A stretch of 23,743 bases of DNA from CAVPRW01 sp046727435 [NCBI: bacterium] (lineage in GTDB: Bacteria > Tectomicrobia > Entotheonellia > J063). Location of the stretch: positions 1 to 23,743 of the forward strand of contig JBKPCR010000451.1 in assembly GCA_046727435.1 (NCBI GenBank), written 5' to 3'. Under the pieces are notes generated by a model. It was not told where the DNA came from. It worked only from the letters and a program-made list of their open reading frames with translations, and searched no databases. Made by a program: the position numbers and the translations under genes. Of this stretch, positions 20,931-23,743 are shown one piece after another (position 1 is the first letter of the stretch; every line of letters starts with the position of its first letter).

Positions 20931-21290
20931 ATGGCATTCGCCCTCAAAGTCGGCCAGCGCACGCGTCTCCATGTGGCGTTTCTCCGCGTTGACGGGAGCC
21001 GTAGCACTGTCTCGAGGCCTGCTACCTGGACGTCCTCAAATCCCGCCATGGTGAGGATTGTCGAAGATCCCTTGTCGCCGGACGGCCGGTCGGTGTATGT
21101 CGAGTGCTTAGGCCCCGTCGATCCGGCTGTGCCCTCACATCTCGTCGAAATCAGTTGCGCGGGGGAGGTGGACCTCGGCACGGGAGTACGGGTGATCGAG
21201 ACATTGCCGTTTGAGATCCAGCCTCAAGCCGCAGAGTCGACAGCCGCGGTGATTACAGCGGAGCTACCAGAACAGATCTCAGCACACTAA
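20931..21290 (+). CDS. Small Ig-like-fold protein of unknown function
   Basis: 119 aa with GGAGGT at 20920-20925, 5 nt before the ATG. The text LKVGQRTRLHVAFLRVDGSRS, PATWTSSNPAMVRIVEDPLSPDGRSVYVECLGPV and HLVEISCAGEVDLGTGVRVI has the alternating pattern of a bacterial Ig-like (BIG2-like) domain: W-x-S-S/D-N-P-A followed by a G-x-x-x-V-x strand. There is no signal peptide, so an intracellular or structure-associated role is likelier than surface display. It is followed 43 bp later by a DUF3309 gene on the same strand. The fold call is moderate and the function unknown. Confidence 0.65.
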   Translation: MAFALKVGQRTRLHVAFLRVDGSRSTVSRPATWTSSNPAMVRIVEDPLSPDGRSVYVECLGPVDPAVPSHLVEISCAGEVDLGTGVRVIETLPFEIQPQAAESTAAVITAELPEQISAH

Positions 21291-21333
21291 CACCACGTCC
21301 ACGGTGAAGAGGAACAGACAGAAGGGAACCTCA

Positions 21334-21486
21334 ATGCGCACGATCCTGTTGGTGATCCTCATCCTATTGCTCTTGGGCGCGCTGCCGCTGTGGCCCTATA
21401 GCGCCGGCTGGGGCTATTACCCCGGTGGGGGGCTTGGACTCATCCTGATTGTTCTGATTGTGCTTATTGTGCTGGGGCGAGTCTAA
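21334..21486 (+). CDS. DUF3309 small membrane protein
   Basis: 50 aa. It begins MRTILLVILILLLLGALPLWPYS, then GWGYYPGGGLGLILIVLIVLIVLGRV. These two hydrophobic helices joined by WPYSxGWGYxPxGGLGL are the DUF3309 signature. AAGGGAA about 6 nt upstream sets the start, not the longer frame from 21304. The function is unknown; relatives are often near stress or envelope genes. It is very short but diagnostic, so the assignment is strong. Confidence 0.88.
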   Translation: MRTILLVILILLLLGALPLWPYSAGWGYYPGGGLGLILIVLIVLIVLGRV

Positions 21487-21533
21487 GGTACAAGGTACCC
21501 TGCTCCAGAGAGCTGATCAGAGGAGGTCTATGG

Positions 21534-21737
21534 ATGGCTACTCTGCAAGAGCAACAATTGGCAAAAGATATTGTGGTGGCATGGCTGAATATTTTTTCGC
21601 CGAGCACGAGTGTGATATCAGATACCTTACGAAATCCCACGACAGCAGGAGAGCTCATCGCGAACGTGTACAAAACAATCGTGCAGGCTGTTCACGAAAC
21701 ATCGACTGTAGGGGCGGGAACCGATGCGACTGGGTAA
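21534..21737 (+). CDS. Small soluble protein of unknown function
   Basis: 67 aa: MATLQEQQLAKDIVVAWLNIF, then an amphipathic helical stretch TAGELIANVYKTIVQAVHET. AGGAGGT at 21521-21527 is 6 nt before the ATG, the best Shine-Dalgarno in this part of the window, which supports translation. The spacing of 47 bp from DUF3309 suggests co-transcription. No family is recognised. Confidence 0.6.
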   Translation: MATLQEQQLAKDIVVAWLNIFSPSTSVISDTLRNPTTAGELIANVYKTIVQAVHETSTVGAGTDATG

Positions 21738-22164
21738 CAAGTATGGCGCGGTAGAATTACGAGAGCAGCCACCGAAGTGCCCAGGCCTCGCAGTTGAACA
21801 GAGAAGTGGAGGGGATCTCACTGAGCTCTGATACCGGATGATTCAGTGGATATAAATTGACCGTTTTTGACGAAATCGACCTTGAGAAAGGGAGCTCAGA
21901 ACACGACTACGAACCATAAAATTTGTGAGATACAGCACGGCCAGATGGCTCTCACCAAAAATGACGAAGAGCCGGGATGTTGTGGCGAGACCCCCATATC
22001 GCTGCGCGGTAGGCATTGATGATAGAAACTGATGAAGTTTCTGAGCAGCTTTGGGCGGTCACATGGGGTGTACACACCATTCGTGCAGAACCTATCGCAA
22101 ACATATGACACGCATAATTGTCTCGCGGATAGCCCCGTCCTATTTTGCGTGTAATACTCTAACT
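21738..22164. other. Intergenic region left of the second IS
   Basis: About 427 bp, lower in GC than its surroundings. The open frames (for example 93 aa on the minus strand, 21896-22177) run into the IS end and look accidental. No gene or promoter is claimed. Confidence 0.5.
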
Positions 22165-22176
22165 CGACTTTGGCCA
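22165..22176 (+). repeat. Left inverted repeat of the second IS
   Basis: CGACTTTGGCCA, perfectly complementary to 23606-23617. Weaker similarity continues a few bases inward (AATT against AAAT). Confidence 0.75.
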
Positions 22177-22199
22177 ATTAAGCTGCCAGCGGGAGGCCA

Positions 22200-23524
22200 T
22201 TAAGTTAAGACGTCGAGCACCCCCTGAGGAAATTGCATAGACTCCGCCTTAGGAGGAGAGTTCACCAAATATCGCGCGCGCCAGAGATGTCGCCGGACCA
22301 AGGCCAAACAATCCGAGAGTGTGGGCTCAGCCTTGTGATACCAGGTCGTCACCGGTACCAGGATCTGCCCGTCGTGGCTCAACCGCAGGGCCAACACGGT
22401 GACCAGCGAGAACAGAGATAAGAGGACGGGGGTCGTGCGAGCGATCGCTTGCTCCGACCACTGGCGTTGGGTTTCCATCCCGCGATGGGCACGGGCCTCT
22501 TCAAAGGTGACCTCGACTGCCCAGCGCATGACGACCCACCGCAGGATCTGCGCGGGGGTGGCTTGCAGGTCGGTACAGAAGAAGGCTTCCAGGCCCAGTT
22601 TCCCCTTAGGATCGGCGACCACAACGTCGCGGATCGCCACGGGAGGCAAGCGCGGGGTGTACCACAGGCCGGTGCGGGAGAACACCCAGAATGTCTTCCG
22701 CTGACCACCATACCAATCCACTTCGACGTCCTGCCAGGGCGTCTCCGAGCGCTCCGCCCAGCCTTGCAAGCTCCGTTGGCGTTTGCCTTTGGTGGGTTTG
22801 GGGCCCCGCTTGCCAGGGGGCTGCGGTGCCGGCGGGTGATACAGCGCGGCATCCCAGCGCAAGCGCGACACCATCATCACCTGCTGTTTGACACACGCCA
22901 GGGCCAGCGACACCGCGGCAAAGCCGCCATCGACCACGAGCACCAACTGGCGCCCAGGCAGCCAGCGGCGCACGTGCTTCATCATCTGCTGCACCCAGTC
23001 CACCCTAGTCTTATGCCGTCGTTGGCCGCGCGGCTTTGCCGGCCAGCAGAGGGCTGTCAAAAACGGCAGCGACCACACCCGCTAGCTCCAGGGCACCGGC
23101 ACCAAGAGCATCATCGACACCCACTTCAAGCCAAAGCAGCGGATCACGTGCTTCTTGGTGGAGCGCACCGCATCGCGATAGCAGCCCTTGGCCCTGATCT
23201 TGCGCCCGCTGCGGCGTTCCACGGTGTCGTCCGCTCCGAGGACGATCGTGGCTCCTGGGGGGACCAGAAACGTGATGAGCACTCCCAACAGAATCCGACT
23301 CCCGTGGCGGGTGGACCAAGTCGCCCGGTTCAACACTCGGTGATAATTGGTGAAGTGGCGCTCAGTGGCCAGCCCCATCGCCCGCAAGGCGGCTGTGACG
23401 GTGCGCGCCCCAGGTGCGAGCATCGCGCCCAGGAGCAAAAGCTGGGCATGGCACCAGACCCGGCGCGAAACAGTGGTGCAAAAGGTTCCAACACCAGTAT
23501 GATGGCTTCTGGCAGGGGTGGCAT
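22200..23524 (-). pseudogene. Transposase, DDE superfamily (IS701/DDE_5-like), disrupted
   Basis: It starts at ATG 23524 with AAGGAGG (23532-23538) 7 nt upstream and reads MPPLPEAIILVLEPFAPLF. A -1 shift then leads into SRRVWCHAQLLLLG, so one base is missing near 23467. The second frame continues ATIVLGADDTVERRSGRKIRAKG to LVPVPWS, meets TAG at 23082-23084, and resumes RVWSLPFLTALCWP. Beyond the stop come LVLVVDGGFAAVSLALACVKQ, VSRLRWDAALYHPP, a basic linker, RWAVEVTFEEARAHRG and RRHLWRARYLVNS. The catalytic Asp (GADDT), Asp (VVDGG) and Glu (VTFEEARAH) remain. An intact protein would be about 440 aa. The two lesions make it a pseudogene unless recoded. Confidence 0.8.
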
Positions 23525-23605
23525 GAGATGTCCTCCTTCGAGAGCATGAACTTTGACAGAGCTCATTTATCGTAAGGGACACCTTACCCTCCTGCCTACT
23601 CAAAA

Positions 23606-23617
23606 TGGCCAAAGTCG
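23606..23617 (-). repeat. Right inverted repeat of the second IS
   Basis: TGGCCAAAGTCG, the exact complement of 22165-22176, located 82 bp upstream of the transposase ATG. Confidence 0.75.
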
Positions 23618-23743
23618 GTGCGCCGGGATACACCGGCAGGCAGTCGGGAAGGCCAGCGTCCTACCGGACAGGCCTCGCGAGCCCTCCTGACCCCAGGTCC
23701 GGCGGTGGGCGCCGCGAGGTGCCCGCCGCCGCGTGGAGCGGGG
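23618..23743. other. GC-rich end of the window
   Basis: 126 bp of GC-rich sequence outside the IS right end. No open frame, promoter or repeat is supported. Confidence 0.4.

Larger units (their letters stand above)
22165..23617 (-). mobile_element. Inactivated insertion sequence (IS701-like DDE type) with 12-bp inverted repeats
   Basis: The left end CGACTTTGGCCA (22165-22176) is the exact reverse complement of TGGCCAAAGTCG (23606-23617). The 1453-bp interval holds one transposase gene on the minus strand. No target duplication is evident (flanks ..aact and gtgc..). An inverted repeat GTAAGG-GACA-CCTTAC at 23572-23587 lies in the transposase leader. Because the transposase carries a frameshift and a stop codon, this copy cannot move on its own. 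Confidence 0.75.

Noticed and set aside
21896-22177. 93-aa minus-strand frame left of the second IS.
   Set aside because: It starts inside the IS inverted repeat and has no ribosome binding site or family features.
22449-23549. 366-aa plus-strand open frame.
   Set aside because: It is the antisense shadow of the transposase, rich in His/Pro/Arg, with no independent support.
1-23743. tRNA, rRNA, CRISPR array, replication origin and prophage genes.
   Set aside because: Nothing with the required structure or repeats was seen on either strand by reading; a covariance-model scan was not possible here.

Overview
The window looks like chromosomal DNA of an uncultivated Gram-negative-type bacterium of moderately high GC. 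Genes carry clear GGAGG-type ribosome binding sites, and promoters match a sigma-70 pattern (TTGACA-like, 16-18 bp, TATACT/TACACT). The mix (LLM-class flavin/F420 oxidoreductases, NIPSNAP, SDRs, crotonase, DUF29, DUF3309, HigBA and two unrelated insertion sequences) resembles Tectomicrobia/Methylomirabilota-like environmental genomes. That placement is an impression, not a measurement.

Layout. 1-4308 (+): a probable catabolic operon with a NIPSNAP protein (5' end outside the window), an LLM flavin monooxygenase, an unrecognised 170-aa protein, an alpha/beta-hydrolase translationally coupled to it (ATGA overlap), and an SDR-fold protein that has lost the catalytic Tyr/Lys. 4352-5913 (-): a 406-aa single-pass membrane protein of unknown function, preceded by a promoter, a leader and a short coupled ORF. 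6192-7944: a divergent pair, a canonical SDR (-) and a crotonase-fold protein lacking both hydratase glutamates (+). 8307-10122 (+): a DUF29/transmembrane protein, decayed DNA, a second copy of the short ORF with the same promoter-leader layout, and an RlpA-like double-psi beta-barrel protein. 10219-12236: a second LLM oxidoreductase (-) and two small unknown proteins (+). 12309-13661 (-): an MFS transporter.

13690-16714 is a zone of gene decay: a truncated 2-hydroxyacid dehydrogenase, a frameshifted SCO1/SenC copper protein and a beheaded MBL-fold hydrolase, with an intact XRE/MmyB-type regulator among them. Strong inverted repeats and an orphan promoter lie in or next to this zone. 17104-18489 (-) holds a DUF3553 protein and a cold-shock protein whose leader contains a textbook intrinsic terminator. 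18678-20167 is a complete 1.49-kb insertion sequence with about 72-bp terminal inverted repeats, inserted between cspA and a higBA toxin-antitoxin operon. 20931-21737 carries three small proteins (Ig-like, DUF3309, unknown). 22165-23617 is a second, inactivated IS with 12-bp inverted repeats.

The most unusual signal is the pair of homologous promoter-leader-small-ORF units near 5.7 kb (-) and 9.2 kb (+). They share a promoter-to-ATG distance of 71/72 nt, the Shine-Dalgarno, and a roughly 32-codon peptide whose codons differ almost only synonymously. They look like a small, undescribed peptide or leader family.
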